From NCBI GenBank assembly GCA_964059195.1, contig CAXKWD010000001.1:156848532-156912531 (forward strand): DNA of 64,000 nt, given 5' to 3'. Of the stretch, positions 37,401 to 45,283 are shown one piece after another (the first letter of the stretch is position 1; every line of letters starts with the position of its first letter). A program made the translations under genes and the position numbers. This DNA comes from Ectobius pallidus (lineage: Eukaryota > Arthropoda > Insecta > Blattodea > Ectobiidae). Below the pieces are notes generated by a model, which saw nothing but the letters and a program-made list of their open reading frames with translations, was not told the origin of the DNA and made no database searches.

Positions 37401-38711
37401 TTTCTATTTTCATTGCTGTTTACGTTCTGCATAATTATGATGAATTTATGCAGCAATTCACTCATAATTATGTAAATCCATTTATTAAGGGTTTCATTCA
37501 TAAACATGCTAGTATATTCATTAATTATAATGGACAATTTTTAAACACTTGTAGCTCTACTTACGTCACAATTTTCGGATGATGGGGATGAAAGTCTTCC
37601 CCGAAACTAGTCCGAAAATTGTGACGTAAGTAGAGCTACAAGTGTTTAAAAATTGTCCATTATAATTAATGAATCAATAGCTTTACTGTTTATACCACTT
37701 CTCCCGTTTTATATATTTATTACATGCTAGTATATGTTGACATGAGACGGTATATGTTATGATATGCCAAAATTTACAAAATTATGTTTCCAATTTTTTT
37801 TTTTTTTAAATTTCAAATTCATTACGGTATGTAAGATCATTTTATATTTATAACCCAAATCTACTTCTAAATGAAATAAGTTATAGAAATTATATATTAA
37901 AGAACGAAAGAAGTACAAAACAAACAACAGATATAAAAATATGGAGAAAGTTTGGAATAAATGTGAATAATGGCCCTTCTGGCTGAAATTTCAAAATGTG
38001 TTAATATATATTTGTTCATAGTTAAATTCGATACATTTTTCGTTTTAAAACTGCTTTAGAATGCAATAATTACTTTTGAATTATTTTTCGTGCTTCAGCA
38101 AGATGGACTAGTTTAATTCACAGAATTTTATTTTCGATTTCCAATTAAATTAAAAAAAAAAATTATATGAAGGAAACTAATTCTTGCTGAAACGAAAATA
38201 TAATAATTCATAATAGGATAGCCCTACTGACATCTTAATTAAAAAGAGGGACGGAGTTAAAGAGATAACCTTTTAATCTATAGACTTTTGAAAGTATAAT
38301 AGTTATTCCCTGATTACAGCTGCAGCATTCAGTGGTCAGTGCATTTGGGGTCCACGTCCCATAGAGGTCTACTACTACAGACAGATTGCTCGACGCCCAG
38401 ATGCTCCTCCACCACCCAACAGAATACCGCAAGTAGTTTTGGGACCTCACCAGCGAGACAAAATGTTTGCACCAAGATACATATGCTACAGAAGTATTCA
38501 ACAAGCACTCCCTGGCACAGGTTTTGCACATGGAGTTCCACAGATTGTAATCACCGAGCATCCACCTTGCCTACGTCACAATCACATTCCAGCATCATCC
38601 AGGAGACATTCTGCCCCGGGGCACATTATGAGAGCTCCTGGACTTATAACTCCAACACCCACTGAAACCCCTGTGCGACAAAAGCTACCTGATATTCCTG
38701 AAGTCAAGTGA
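20432..38711 (+). CDS. arrestin-domain-containing protein (alpha-arrestin type), 8 exons, 5' end missing
   Basis: Exons 20432-20570, 21797-21917, 22288-22508, 27875-28086, 32056-32238, 33776-33970, 36696-36873 and 38320-38711 join in frame. All introns are GT-AG, giving 546 residues ending at TGA 38709-38711. Residues ~12-230 form an arrestin N-type domain (RRFDVILEQPDHIFFCGEQI start; GRLGYIRYFCEATLER near its end). Residues ~245-400 form the arrestin C-type domain (CCQKGTIIVSASLKRRAFVPGE, then NMSNS). The ~150-residue tail is proline-rich. Alpha-arrestins generally act as adaptors linking membrane proteins to NEDD4-type ubiquitin ligases through PPxY motifs, but no PPxY is present here, so that role is not supported by sequence. 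The serine/charged loop at ~88-155 is longer than I would expect. The ATG exon was not found. Confidence 0.93.
20724..20780. repeat. (ATT)n microsatellite
   Basis: About 19 ATT units in the first detected intron of the arrestin gene. Confidence 0.95.
21387..21611 (-). pseudogene. LINE reverse transcriptase fragment
   Basis: The minus-strand frame contains GFIDFEKVFDTIEKEQLLYK followed by CGISPKFINYIKAVY. This is the RT motif around the first catalytic Asp in non-LTR elements (F-DFEKAFDT type). It is short and truncated on both sides, and lies in the intron antisense to the arrestin gene. It could come from the same CR1-like family as 18609-19313. Confidence 0.75.
21797..21917 (+). CDS. arrestin gene, exon 2 (detected)
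   Basis: The acceptor is ttacag and the donor at|gtaagt. With the carried-over base it reads GIIVRFVGEAYVCVPEQKET, then SPWSVRRISGIRRNLCNKNR. GIIVRFVGEA is the characteristic arrestin strand ('gi.v.l.G.a'). The exon enters in phase 1 and leaves in phase 2. Confidence 0.9.
22288..22508 (+). CDS. arrestin gene, exon 3 (detected)
   Basis: The acceptor is tattgcag and the donor a|gtaagt. It encodes a Ser/Pro/Cys-rich then strongly basic loop (SPSLSDVSGGAPSCC; KMPKRKEHPRPRRSIEKK), ending KMYVFGHKYS. This is an extended surface loop in the N domain. It joins directly and in phase to 27875 (S|KRERLWAGEHSFPF). Confidence 0.88.
22641..23445. mobile_element. hAT-like non-autonomous element
   Basis: It begins cagggccgtgaagagaaagc and ends gttgggcctg. 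The flanking octamers gtcccatt (22633-22640) and gttccatt (23446-23453) match at 7 of 8 positions. The terminal repeats are short and degenerate, and the interior is AT-rich and non-coding. A second copy is cut by the window start (1-207). Confidence 0.7.
23500..23860 (-). pseudogene. LINE C-terminal segment
   Basis: The minus-strand translation has a RRWPDVISNEDLWKETNQ block, then KRKW, GHTLRKP, KALDWNPQGARKRGRPKKTW and CLEMGKTLSEVKRLA. This is the standard end of this LINE type (GHxLRKp … W.PqG.RkRGRPk.TWrr). It should follow the RT domain directly but is separated from it by about 560 bp of unrelated DNA. Confidence 0.8.
24163..24345 (+). pseudogene. possible piggyBac-like N-terminal fragment
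   Basis: The plus-strand frame has REEDILTILEESDNSEDD followed by an acidic Ser/Asp run. This composition and position are seen at the start of piggyBac-type transposases, but no catalytic block follows. It splits the LINE. It is not an arrestin exon: entering it in the required phase hits a stop at once. Confidence 0.35.
24425..25302 (-). pseudogene. LINE reverse transcriptase domain
   Basis: From 25302 the frame reads MPRDWGKIIFQSIHKKGDK, YRGIALLEVVYKIFSK and GFRKGKSTDGHIFMLK. An in-frame TGA follows at 25060-25062, then NFKQAYNSIDR, GVKQGDSISTILFN and the catalytic box AYADDIVI near 24740. All RT motifs are in order, broken by this one stop, and the end is replaced after INEKKTKYMI…RRIKEGNN. 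The YADD box is intact. Confidence 0.88.
25371..25742 (-). pseudogene. LINE linker between endonuclease and RT
   Basis: The frame reads CRRAKQEYMRSMMAQLDEW, RKFYGRVKNFERGYQPRP, CRDKNGNLLGGKEEFKIRW and TEYFGELL, the usual region before the RT domain in this LINE type. A frameshift near 25410 separates it from the RT start. Confidence 0.8.
25908..26882 (-). pseudogene. LINE AP-like endonuclease
   Basis: The frame opens after a stop at 26883-26885. It begins with RYNGHELKIATWNMRTML (ATWN start motif) and continues through ILAIQEMRWKGEG (the catalytic QExxW-type Glu), INAHAPTEDKE, ILLGDLNAKVRRE and NQIDLVLIEKR to CDSDHIMVLI (terminal SDH). All catalytic blocks are present. The region after the domain runs into a stop at 25908. 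Confidence 0.88.
27467..27683. mobile_element. short MITE with 24-bp terminal inverted repeats
   Basis: The left end tagaatgaaaaccacgtatc and the right end's inverse (gatacgaggttttcattcta) pair with one mismatch. The element is about 217 bp and non-coding. The target duplication is unclear. Confidence 0.7.
27875..28086 (+). CDS. arrestin gene, exon 4 (detected)
   Basis: The acceptor is tttccccag and the donor gat|gtaagt. It encodes KRERLWAGEHSFPFHYTLPN, KLPASFHGRLGYIRYFCEAT and LERSSSPNVQCRTMFSVSNT. 'G.h.fpF.y.LP…lP.SF.G..G.irY…a.l.r' is the most diagnostic alpha-arrestin block. Confidence 0.95.
28247..29495. mobile_element. inverted-repeat element interrupted by a SINE
   Basis: The left end aaaatagggtggctaggaac and the right end's inverse (aaaatggggtgaataggaac) form 20-bp terminal repeats. 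Further internal pieces of the same motif occur at 28440-28485 and 29110-29130. The interior includes a 32-bp poly-A run (28406-28437) and a SINE (28770-29075). The superfamily is uncertain. Confidence 0.6.
28770..29075 (-). mobile_element. tRNA-derived SINE, family 4, with 15-bp target duplication
   Basis: The minus-strand head is tagcgcagtggttgaggcgc (A box) and cacgggttcgatcccc (B box). The body matches 60840-60935 and, inverted, 42018-42283. Tactggtataacaaa is duplicated exactly at 28755-28769 and 29076-29090, which proves insertion by reverse transcription. In this orientation the tail is a T-rich run. Confidence 0.92.
29634..30432 (+). mobile_element. pogo/Tigger-like element with CENP-B-type N-terminus
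   Basis: The ends cagtagaagcccgaaatagc and its inverse (gttatttcgggattctactg) form terminal inverted repeats flanked by TA on both sides (29632-29633, 30433-30434). That is the pogo/Tc1-mariner signature. It retains the start of a transposase (separate entry) but at 799 bp lacks the catalytic core. Confidence 0.85.
29989..30207 (+). pseudogene. Tigger-like transposase N-terminal remnant
   Basis: The frame contains KWKAYSVGDKLKIIDRVKNG, the first helix-turn-helix of CENP-B/Tigger DNA-binding domains (usual form: s…eKl.II..ve.Ge). The sequence after about residue 40 does not continue the family, so the gene is internally deleted. Confidence 0.7.
31258..31865 (+). repeat. dispersed ~600-bp repeat (inverted partner at 42480-43115)
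   Basis: It shares, in reverse complement, blocks such as tcaaatcactttggttaact, tgggtgagccacat and catcattcaaatgattca with 42480-43115. It starts gggatggga and ends ttcccatc, an inverted terminal motif that suggests a DNA transposon. It is non-coding. Confidence 0.65.
32056..32238 (+). CDS. arrestin gene, exon 5 (detected)
   Basis: The acceptor is gcttgcag and the donor caa|gtaagt. It encodes SGVSEQRSTNSCLFCCQKGT, then IIVSASLKRRAFVPGEDIIV and YADILNMSNSLIHRSCVKLV. The C-x-x-C-C linker, the paired-strand YVPGE-type block and the N.S motif mark the start of the arrestin C domain. Both ends are phase 0. Confidence 0.95.
32400..32590 (+). pseudogene. LINE 3'-terminal fragment
   Basis: The plus-strand translation reads VLIGRPIGKRPLGRPRHRW, then EDNIRINLTEVGFARDGW. 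This GRP.RRWEDNIR…W block closes many insect LINE ORF2 proteins, and a (s)aalnlrva-like end follows after a frame slip. Only the last ~60 codons survive. It lies in the intron after exon 5. Confidence 0.75.
33170..33412 (+). mobile_element. SINE-like repeat, family 5, copy 1
   Basis: It matches 45661-45860 (atccctgaagggactag, taccataggcagatggcagg, tcatgaggctgagt). It has no clear tRNA head, so the SINE assignment is inferred from size and dispersal. Confidence 0.6.
33776..33970 (+). CDS. arrestin gene, exon 6 (detected)
   Basis: The acceptor is tattgcag and the donor gat|gtaagt. It encodes VVTYFSNKGFRSHVDEVVIT, then GRVLCGDSDTWDGIHVKVPP and LMEIEYRLD. The 'l.VPplpPT…C.ii.i.Y.l' block is typical of the arrestin C domain. 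Both ends are phase 0. Confidence 0.95.
33995..34642. mobile_element. hAT-type MITE, family T, copy 3
   Basis: The left end is tagacctgggattttaggct and the right end taaaatcccaggtctaggcc followed by ta. The octamer cttatcat is duplicated exactly at 33987-33994 and 34643-34650. The left end lies 24 bp downstream of the exon 6 splice donor. Confidence 0.92.
35085..35162 (-). mobile_element. tRNA-derived SINE fragment, interrupted
   Basis: The minus-strand order ggtctcggtggtgtagaggt and then caggagttcacaggctcaaa resembles a tRNA A box and a degenerate B box. The fragment ends at the target octamer of the MITE at 35163. The right continuation (35522 on) is short. Confidence 0.5.
35163..35521. 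mobile_element. hAT-type MITE with perfect 8-bp duplication
   Basis: The ends cagggccatagcaagatcc and the inverse of cgcctagctacggccctg are similar. Ccgagacc is duplicated exactly at 35155-35162 and 35522-35529. It is 359 bp, non-coding, and inserted in a tRNA-derived SINE. Confidence 0.92.
36085..36305 (-). mobile_element. tRNA-derived SINE, family 3
   Basis: The minus-strand head near 36300 contains ggtgagttggtggcccaggttcgattcctgg-type A/B box spacing (B box ggttcgattcc at 36250-36265). A poly-A run (36075-36084) adjoins on the plus strand. Only one copy occurs in the window. Confidence 0.6.
36696..36873 (+). CDS. arrestin gene, exon 7 (detected)
   Basis: The acceptor is tgccacag and the donor c|gtaagt. 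It encodes FTVDIAGESNPIELHMPLLI and then GTVPLHREFSKLQ. 'l.lPi.IGt.pl' is the closing motif of arrestin C domains. A P/E-rich start of the tail follows. The exon leaves in phase 1. Confidence 0.95.
37504..37735. mobile_element. palindromic insertion flanked by a 14-bp target duplication
   Basis: Acatgctagtatat is repeated exactly at 37504-37517 and 37722-37735. Between the copies, arms 37516-37579 and 37611-37674 are perfect 64-bp inverted repeats around a 31-nt centre. About 47 bp (gaatcaatag… tatttatt) follow the right arm. The long duplication points to target-primed reverse transcription rather than a hAT or mariner. The element sits in the arrestin intron between exons 7 and 8. Confidence 0.85.
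37573..37618 (+). ncRNA. degenerate hammerhead-ribozyme-like core
   Basis: Within the hairpin loop the order is cGGATGA, stem II gggg/cccc (37584-37587 with 37599-37602), GAAA (37603-37606), palindromic stem III ctag, then tc|c. Arm sequences on each side form stem I. A type I hammerhead needs C-U-G-A-N-G-A; here U4 is G and an extra U sits before stem II, so activity is doubtful. Penelope-like elements and some other small retroelements are known to carry such ribozymes. Confidence 0.4.
38320..38711 (+). CDS. arrestin gene, terminal coding exon
   Basis: The acceptor is tgattacag and the stop TGA is at 38709-38711. With the carried base it reads PAAFSGQCIWGPRPIEVYYY, RQIARRPDAPPPPNRIPQVV, then a tail rich in Pro, His and Thr ending in RQKLPDIPEVK. 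No PPxY or other recognised ligase-binding motif is present. The open antisense frames here are shadows. Confidence 0.92.
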
Positions 38712-39140
38712 AATGAAACTAATGAATAAGCTGGTTATAATCTCTTGAGATTGTGAATCAATCACAAAGAAGTCAGTGTTTTCAAAAACAGGGAATTTAA
38801 TTTATAAATTCTTCTTGGATTTGTAGCCATGTAAGAAGTTTGCCTTTATCCAATGCTTCATAGGCTAATGCTGCCTCCATCTTCAGAGATTCTGTAGAGG
38901 AAGCATCAGCCTTTGAAACGTCTGATAACACCAAACTTTTCACCTGGCTGCAAACCTGAGAAGAATTTCTAGATATGGTACACAAGGAAAATCTGAAACC
39001 CTGTATCAGTGAATTCTATTATTATTGTTGAATTTTATAATTTCTGAAAGAAGACTGTGCTAATCCTTATACAAGGAGAAATGCTGGTATCACATTTTCA
39101 CTTTTCAGGACTGATTATTATTACTGAAATCAGACTATTT
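38712..39140 (+). other. arrestin gene 3' flank / probable 3'UTR
   Basis: Sequence after the stop and before the Tigger-like MITE. No AATAAA occurs in this interval, so the polyadenylation site is not located. It may lie in or beyond the MITE (an aataaa is at about 39487). Confidence 0.4.
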
Positions 39141-39141
39141 A

Positions 39142-39865
39142 CAGTAGAACCCCGATAATTCGAGCTAATTGGGGCTGAGGCTACCTCGAATTATAAAATA
39201 CTCGGATTATACGGAAATATCACTTAATCAATGGGTAAATCATAAATAAATGTTTAATGAGCACAATAATGGTTAAAAAAAAAAAATATATATATATATA
39301 TATATAGTAGGCCTACACATCTGTGTTACGCCTGTATGTACATTGGCAAACATTTTCAATTTTCTACATCGGCATCGTTTTAGGATTAAGTCATTGTCTG
39401 ACCCTTAATGGAGTGGAACGGGAAAGCGGCGCTACTAGGAAAACACTTTTAGTTACCATTGTAGCTGAGGAGGGATTACTGAAACAATAAAGTTTTTTTT
39501 TTTTTTTCTGAAAAGATGGTATGCACTGTACAATTGATTGACATGAGGTCCCAACAAAGAAAGATCAAACCTTGGTTTCTGTCAATCTGTAATAGAAATG
39601 CATTAGCAGTCTGAAGCCAAGGTTATTTCTGTGTATTATGAACGAAACCTCTAAGTGGGACAGTTTTACCTGCATTTTTGTACATGGAAAAATTGAAATA
39701 AAGCTCAAAATCTAAAACATTCGAAAGTGCGTAAAACTTACAAGCGGACACCGTATAAAAACGGGATTTTACTCTAGTTTTATGGAAAATTTTAATATTC
39801 TTATGACCAGTTCGAATTACACGGAACCTCGAAATACCGGGGCTCGAATTACCGAGGCTCTACTG
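39142..39865. mobile_element. pogo/Tigger-like MITE
   Basis: The ends cagtagaaccccgataattc and its near inverse (gaattaccgaggctctactg) are flanked by TA at 39140-39141 and 39866-39867. The element is 724 bp with no transposase frame. A TA microsatellite lies at 39287-39306. Confidence 0.88.
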
Positions 39866-39875
39866 TATAATGTAA

Positions 39876-40070
39876 TTAATTATGGCTTCACGGGTTATCA
39901 GCCATGTCAGAAGATTATAAAACTTGAGCTTACAGCCATCTTTAGCTCTGTAATCTTCATCAGAATATGATGGAATGGAACTAGTGTGGGCTTATTTCTA
40001 CTCATGTGGAGGAGTTAAATAGGGTATCGTATTCCATGATTAGCTAAGAGACTTTCCCACCTGATCGATT
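39876..40070 (+). repeat. long inverted repeat, left arm (partner 40843-41047)
   Basis: Blocks such as attatggcttcacgggttat, gattataaaact and catgtggaggagttaaat occur inverted at 40843-41047 with about 75-80% identity by eye. Together the arms enclose a hAT transposase remnant. Confidence 0.65.
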
Positions 40071-40412
40071 TAATAAATGTGACCATACTTCTGGGAGCCT
40101 AAGCTGGAACCAGATAAATGCACCTGTAATGCAACAATGCACAGTAACCAGTCTGCATTATTAAATCTTACGTGAACTGAATAAAAGGATACCAAACGAT
40201 AACATAACATAAACATAATCTAAAACATATGCACATTCATTGATACTATATAATAATGCATATAATGGATATTACACAAGGAAAAATACTTCTGTCGATA
40301 AGTACAGATAGATTTTAATTCCCCAATATTTATTTTTTAAGAATGAATTTCATTCAGGAGATGTTTGCTTCCCTTTGAAAAGTCATAGAATTCTGAACAA
40401 CTGTACTTCAAA

Positions 40413-40703
40413 TTACGGCACCATTAGTATCGCTTTCAAACTGTTTAATTTCATTTTATTTTTCTCAGCTACCCATGCCTTATTCATAAAAGAAAACACC
40501 TGTTCGGCTGTGCTTGTACTGGGAAGACTTAACATAAATTCCCCAATCCTATAAATATTTTCATAAAATATCTGTTTGGATGTGAAATGCTGAACATTTA
40601 TACCCACCCCATCCAACTTAGTAATACCAACTTCAGTGCAATTATTATTGAAGCTCTTGAACTTAAATACATCATGCATCATCAAGTAGGCATGTGAACA
40701 CAT
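40413..40703 (-). pseudogene. hAT transposase C-terminal fragment
   Basis: The minus-strand frame has IGEFMLSLPSTSTAEQVFSF then MNKAWVAEKNKMKLNSLKAI. This is the hAT C-terminal dimerisation block (i.slPgTsaa.ErvFS.mn..wt.eKnr…vk..l). Upstream catalytic parts are missing. Confidence 0.8.
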
Positions 40704-40842
40704 TTCATAATATGAAGATACGGTACTGAACTAAATTCATAACTGACATTTCTAAAAAAAAAATAAAAAGCATACTGAATGTTGAAACTTCAAATGACCA
40801 GGAATCCAATTTTATTTCTAAAAACTGGAATATTTAAGTGTC

Positions 40843-41047
40843 CCAGCAGGGGACAAGGGGATTTGACATCAAAGATCGAAGCTGGTCCCAGCCAATTGGT
40901 ATGGAAACTTTAATTTAATTCCTCCACATAAGTATAAATAAGACCACATTGCTAAGGACACACAGCTAAGGATATCCGAAAGCTTGGGTTTTATAATCCT
41001 GACACTGCTGATAACTCATGAAGCCATAATTATGAACCAATGCTTTG
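40843..41047 (-). repeat. long inverted repeat, right arm
   Basis: Reverse complement of 39876-40070 with scattered changes, including the motif ttcatgagttatcagcagtg on the minus strand. Confidence 0.65.
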
Positions 41048-41409
41048 AAATTTGAAATCCTGCAAGTTATATTACCTATTAAACTGTTTTATGAGGCTCT
41101 GGAGAAGTTTAAATTGCATAGTTTCTTTTTGTTTCTGTCATAGAACTTCCATTTCTCACATAAAATTATATACTGTATACATATAGATCTTTAAATATAT
41201 ATTTAAATGTATACAGTATAATTAAAACTCCATTGTTTATTACTATTTATTACTATTGGTACAGTGCCATCAAGAAGTTGCACCACAACACTTTTGCAGG
41301 CATGAATCTGCTAAGAAATTGAATTCAGTTGGCAGCGCTAGTGTATGGGTATAATGTTCTACTACAATCGTTTATGAACTAAGGAATCAAAGTAACATAA
41401 AACTTGCCT

Positions 41410-41688
41410 CAGGGGCGGATCCAGAGAGACATTTTGGGGGGGGGGGAACCAAAGTAGAGAGGGAAGTTTTTACTCATAAAAATTAATTATTCCCAGTACA
41501 CAATTGAAAATAAAATGAACATTTCAGCATTTTCTTACAAAGGTATTTCAAAATAATCAATGTCGTTGCATTAATTTAAATATTTGGGTTATGTTCTAAT
41601 AAATTTTGAATAATTTGTGCTTAATGTTACAAATTTTTTTGGGGGGGGGGGAATTTCCCCCATTTCTCCCCCCGTGGATCCGCCCCTG
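41410..41688. mobile_element. hAT-type MITE with perfect 8-bp duplication
   Basis: The ends caggggcggatccag and its near inverse (tggatccgcccctg) are followed inward by poly-G runs on both sides. The octamer acttgcct is exact at 41402-41409 and 41689-41696. The element is 279 bp. Confidence 0.95.
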
Positions 41689-42017
41689 ACTTGCCTATTT
41701 ACAGATGATGTTAGCAATATTAATCATTTCCTTGACAACATAAATTCACTCGTTTCAATTTATTTCCGGAAACTATAATTAAAGTTGCTCTCGTCACAAA
41801 TGTAATAATATTTATTAAAGTTTTCAACAATAGCAAACAGATGCACATCAATAGTTCCATGGTCTACTCTGGTATACCTGCTAGAGTCTGAAAGGAAGGG
41901 AGAGAGAAATACCAACCTTTGCATGGGTGGCAAACATAACCAGAGCTGTGGAGAGAGTTCTTGAAGCCACTGTACAAGATGGTTTAAGGGCATGCGCAAA
42001 TAAGTTAAAAGGGTTGC

Positions 42018-42283
42018 CATGGTGCCTTTAGTTGAGATGCTGTACTACTAACAGAAAGGATGTGGGTTTGATCCCCAATAAGGTCATTGAGATACCGGTA
42101 TTTCAATTTGACTAATTCTTCTGGGGGCATTACAGTCCTGGGGTCAAATCAACCTCTAGCAGGAATAATCGCGGGGTTAAATTGGAGCTGGTGTGTAAGG
42201 CTGACAACTTGATCCACCCCATGGACTAAAAATCTGATGGCCTTAACCTGCTAGAACCCTATGGGAATCCATGGCCTGTAATG
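42018..42283 (+). mobile_element. tRNA-derived SINE, family 4, plus-strand copy
   Basis: The head has gtttgatccccaataaggtc (B box region). The body has ctggggtcaaatcaacctct, gtgtaaggctgacaact and ccatggcc, the inverse of 28795-29060. It is more diverged than that copy. Confidence 0.65.
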
Positions 42284-42479
42284 GGAACATTTTATTTTGC
42301 AGCAAATTCAATAACATGACTTTGAAATGCACTGACAATTCTAAAGCCTGTTTCTCATAAGTTATACTTTCTTCATCCAAAGTTTCCTTTGATAAATTGA
42401 ATAGTGTTTTGTATATATTTTAATCCTTAACTAAGCTGGTGTTTTCAAGTTGCACTAATATGCTGATGGAGTCTTAATG

Positions 42480-43115
42480 TTGGGCAGAATCGAATGAATT
42501 TAAAAATCAAGTGATCTGTTCTCGAGTAATATAAAGAATTGTATGATCATTCAAATGAAAAAGTTCTTGGATGAAAGCAGAATCGGACAACTCACAATGC
42601 GAGATTAAAGAACTCAAATCGAAAGCTGAGAAGTGAGAACGACTAAAACTGACTCGCTTGGTAACTCAAATCGTTATTTGAACGTTCAGTTTGGCAATTT
42701 CATCATGTTTATATATTGGTTCCCGCAATGGGTGTGGCTCACCCGTTCAGTGAACCACAATCCAATAGGAATTAGTTTCACACAGGCGTCAGATAATGCA
42801 TTAATCTCATTCCACTACTAGCATTCACAGAGTAAAGATTCATGCTGTCTCATTTCTCCTGGGATGATCTATTAAGAATCGGCAGTATGGCAACACTGTA
42901 CTGCCCTACGTGCATGTGGCTGTCCATTCATATATATGTCTTTCTCGTCTACAAAACTTATACTTCTTTAATGAAGTTAACCAAAGTGATACGAGATATG
43001 ACAGTGCGAGAATCCCTAGCATTAAGTCATTCAAATGATTAATTGAATATTTTTTATATAATTCTTGATATCTCGAAAACTTTCAAGAATTGAATAAGTC
43101 CAATTTTTTCATTCA
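42480..43115 (-). repeat. dispersed ~600-bp repeat (inverted partner of 31258-31865)
   Basis: On the minus strand it carries the same blocks in the same order as 31258-31865 (tttgagtgacttaatgctag, tatcacttt, cactgaacgggtgagcc). It lies downstream of the arrestin gene while its partner is intronic. Confidence 0.65.
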
Positions 43116-43599
43116 GTCTTATATTTCCCAAAATATATTTTTTTTAAGTGTAAAAATTCATTCAATGTTATTTATAAAACAAAATATCAGAAAATACTAT
43201 GTAGTTTTGTAAGGCAGGTTATTAACTATTTTCTCATACAAAATAGGCAAATAGGCCACAAATAAATATATCACACTTTTTTGCACCTGTGTTTAATTTT
43301 CTGTCTGTCTGTTGACAAATACAACCAAAATTATTAAAATAACTCATTTTTAACAGATAAGGGTTAATATTAAATATATTTATTACAATATTCCGCCTTT
43401 ACCCTTAACATATAATACACAACTTATCTTGAAAATGCATTTCGGCGTATGCTGCGCCATTATATGTAAAAAATAGTACACTTTTTGGAGAGATAAGTTT
43501 ATTAACAATTTTCATATACAAAATGAGCATAGCACACTTTTTGGATAAATTTTTAGTTTTCTGTCTGCCTGTCTTGAGTATATTTCACATCTGGATTTT

Positions 43600-43990
43600 T
43601 TTGTGGTTTTTCATTGAGGCTGCGTTGAAGATAGGTATCCCTATGAATTTGCACATGATGGATTGCAAGTCTGGAGGAAAATGTTTCAAACCCCTGCATT
43701 CCGTATGTGGGTAAATAAGAACTTTCCCAAGCTGCATTTCTGCTTCTCTACGCTTCATTCCTTGGGATTTTCAAGAGACTTTAAAGCATTCAAACTGTTT
43801 ATGCCAGCAATGTTCAATATGGCAAATAATATGATCCTTGGCCATGTCATGGTTTTGTCTAGATACTGAGTAGTTAGCAGAAAGTTGATCCAAGCTTTTA
43901 ACACCACCTTTAGCAGTATTATGATTGTTCATCATATCAGGTTTTCTACTCACAGAGGTCGCAGGTTTTGCTGCGACCCTTCATTTTTTA
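43600..43990 (-). pseudogene. piggyBac transposase fragment
   Basis: The minus-strand frame reads SRKPDMMNNHNTAKGGVKSL, then DQLSANYSVSRQNHDMAK. This matches the conserved piggyBac block 'KPe.v..YN.tKGGVDtlDql…ys..R.trrWp' around the last catalytic Asp. Here the usual Asp of GGVD is Lys, so it could not be active. A possible upstream piece with acidic residues lies at 44000-44170. Confidence 0.75.
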
Positions 43991-45283
43991 GAGCCAGTTA
44001 AGTCCATTTGAGGATGCTGCAGACTCTGATTCATGCTCGCTGGTAATCAATTCATTTATTTTAGCATCTCTTTCATCATCTGATTAAAAAAGTGTGGATC
44101 ATTATTATCAATGCTCTCTATTTCAGCTTCTGTTGGGGGCCTAGTAGATGGTTTATGGAAGTCATTGCCCTGAAACAGGAAAAAACCTTGAGTTAGATTA
44201 TGTAATTCAAGATTGATTCACATAGCAACAGAAAAAAATGCATACACTTACATGCAGGTGGGATCCAAATGATAAAAATTGTGATATTTCACATCTGTGC
44301 GGCAACAATGCAGATCAATTCACAATCTGCACTGAGATTGCAAGAAGCCTCAATGATATCAGGGTTGCAATTCTTGAAATATCACAGAAAAAGGAGACGT
44401 AGGGTTTCACACACTCCACTAGCACAGCAAAGGGTTATCATTGGGATTTTGTGTTTTGTTTTTTAACATAGACCTATAATTTATATAAAGGAAATGTAGG
44501 TTCTGATGTACAATGGACATATTAAACAAATCTAACAGTTGTTAGATTGAACTGTTTATAGTTTTAACATTCTCTGAGTAAAGGAACACTGGAATCAACA
44601 TTTTTAATATTGATAAGACTTTCCAGAGCCTCTTTTTTCAATTCTGCTAAATTTGGTAAATTGTGTTGTTTTCTCTATTCTCCATGTGGAGAGTTGTGTT
44701 GCCCATTATCAAAAAAAGTTTGGATTGTTGTAATAATGGCAAATTAGCTGTTAAGAGACAATTTGCTCTGCTAATCCGCAACAATTGAAACTTTTTGTTC
44801 ATTCTGTACAACAGGTTGTTAGGAAATGACTTCTAAATATTATTGTATAAATTTTGCTAACATTTTTCTATACTTAAAATAGTGTAAAAAGTGTCTACAA
44901 GAAGATTCTTTATTGGGTAAAATGTTCTAATCTAAACTTTCTTTTGTTGAATCAGTATTGGTATTTGAGAACTCTTAGTCAACATAAAATCTTCCAATAG
45001 CAAGTTTAAAGAACTCCAACTATCTCACGGATGAACAAAATAAGCACAATGACTTTAAAAGAGTTACGTGGAATTAACTTTGAACATGTAACATAAAAAT
45101 TGAGGTGCTAAGTTTCAAAAGCAGTATGTGCATACCCTCTTGGGTTATAAACATAAGGTGATAAACTTTTTTTCACAATAAAATAAATATTAATTTCGGG
45201 GAAAAAACTGCAACTTGTGTGGAAGCAATGGCCACCTTCTCAGATACCCACCACCTACAAACTATGCAAATTCAACTAAGAAC

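Noticed and set aside
38235..38665. Other frames overlapping the last arrestin exon
   Set aside because: The frame continuous with exon 7 (phase 1) reads the arrestin tail and ends at 38711. The others are shadows.
43262..43560. Repeated 'tctgtctg…' and 'cacacttttt' motifs suggesting a CRISPR-like or satellite array
   Set aside because: Only two imperfect occurrences at irregular spacing, and eukaryotic context.
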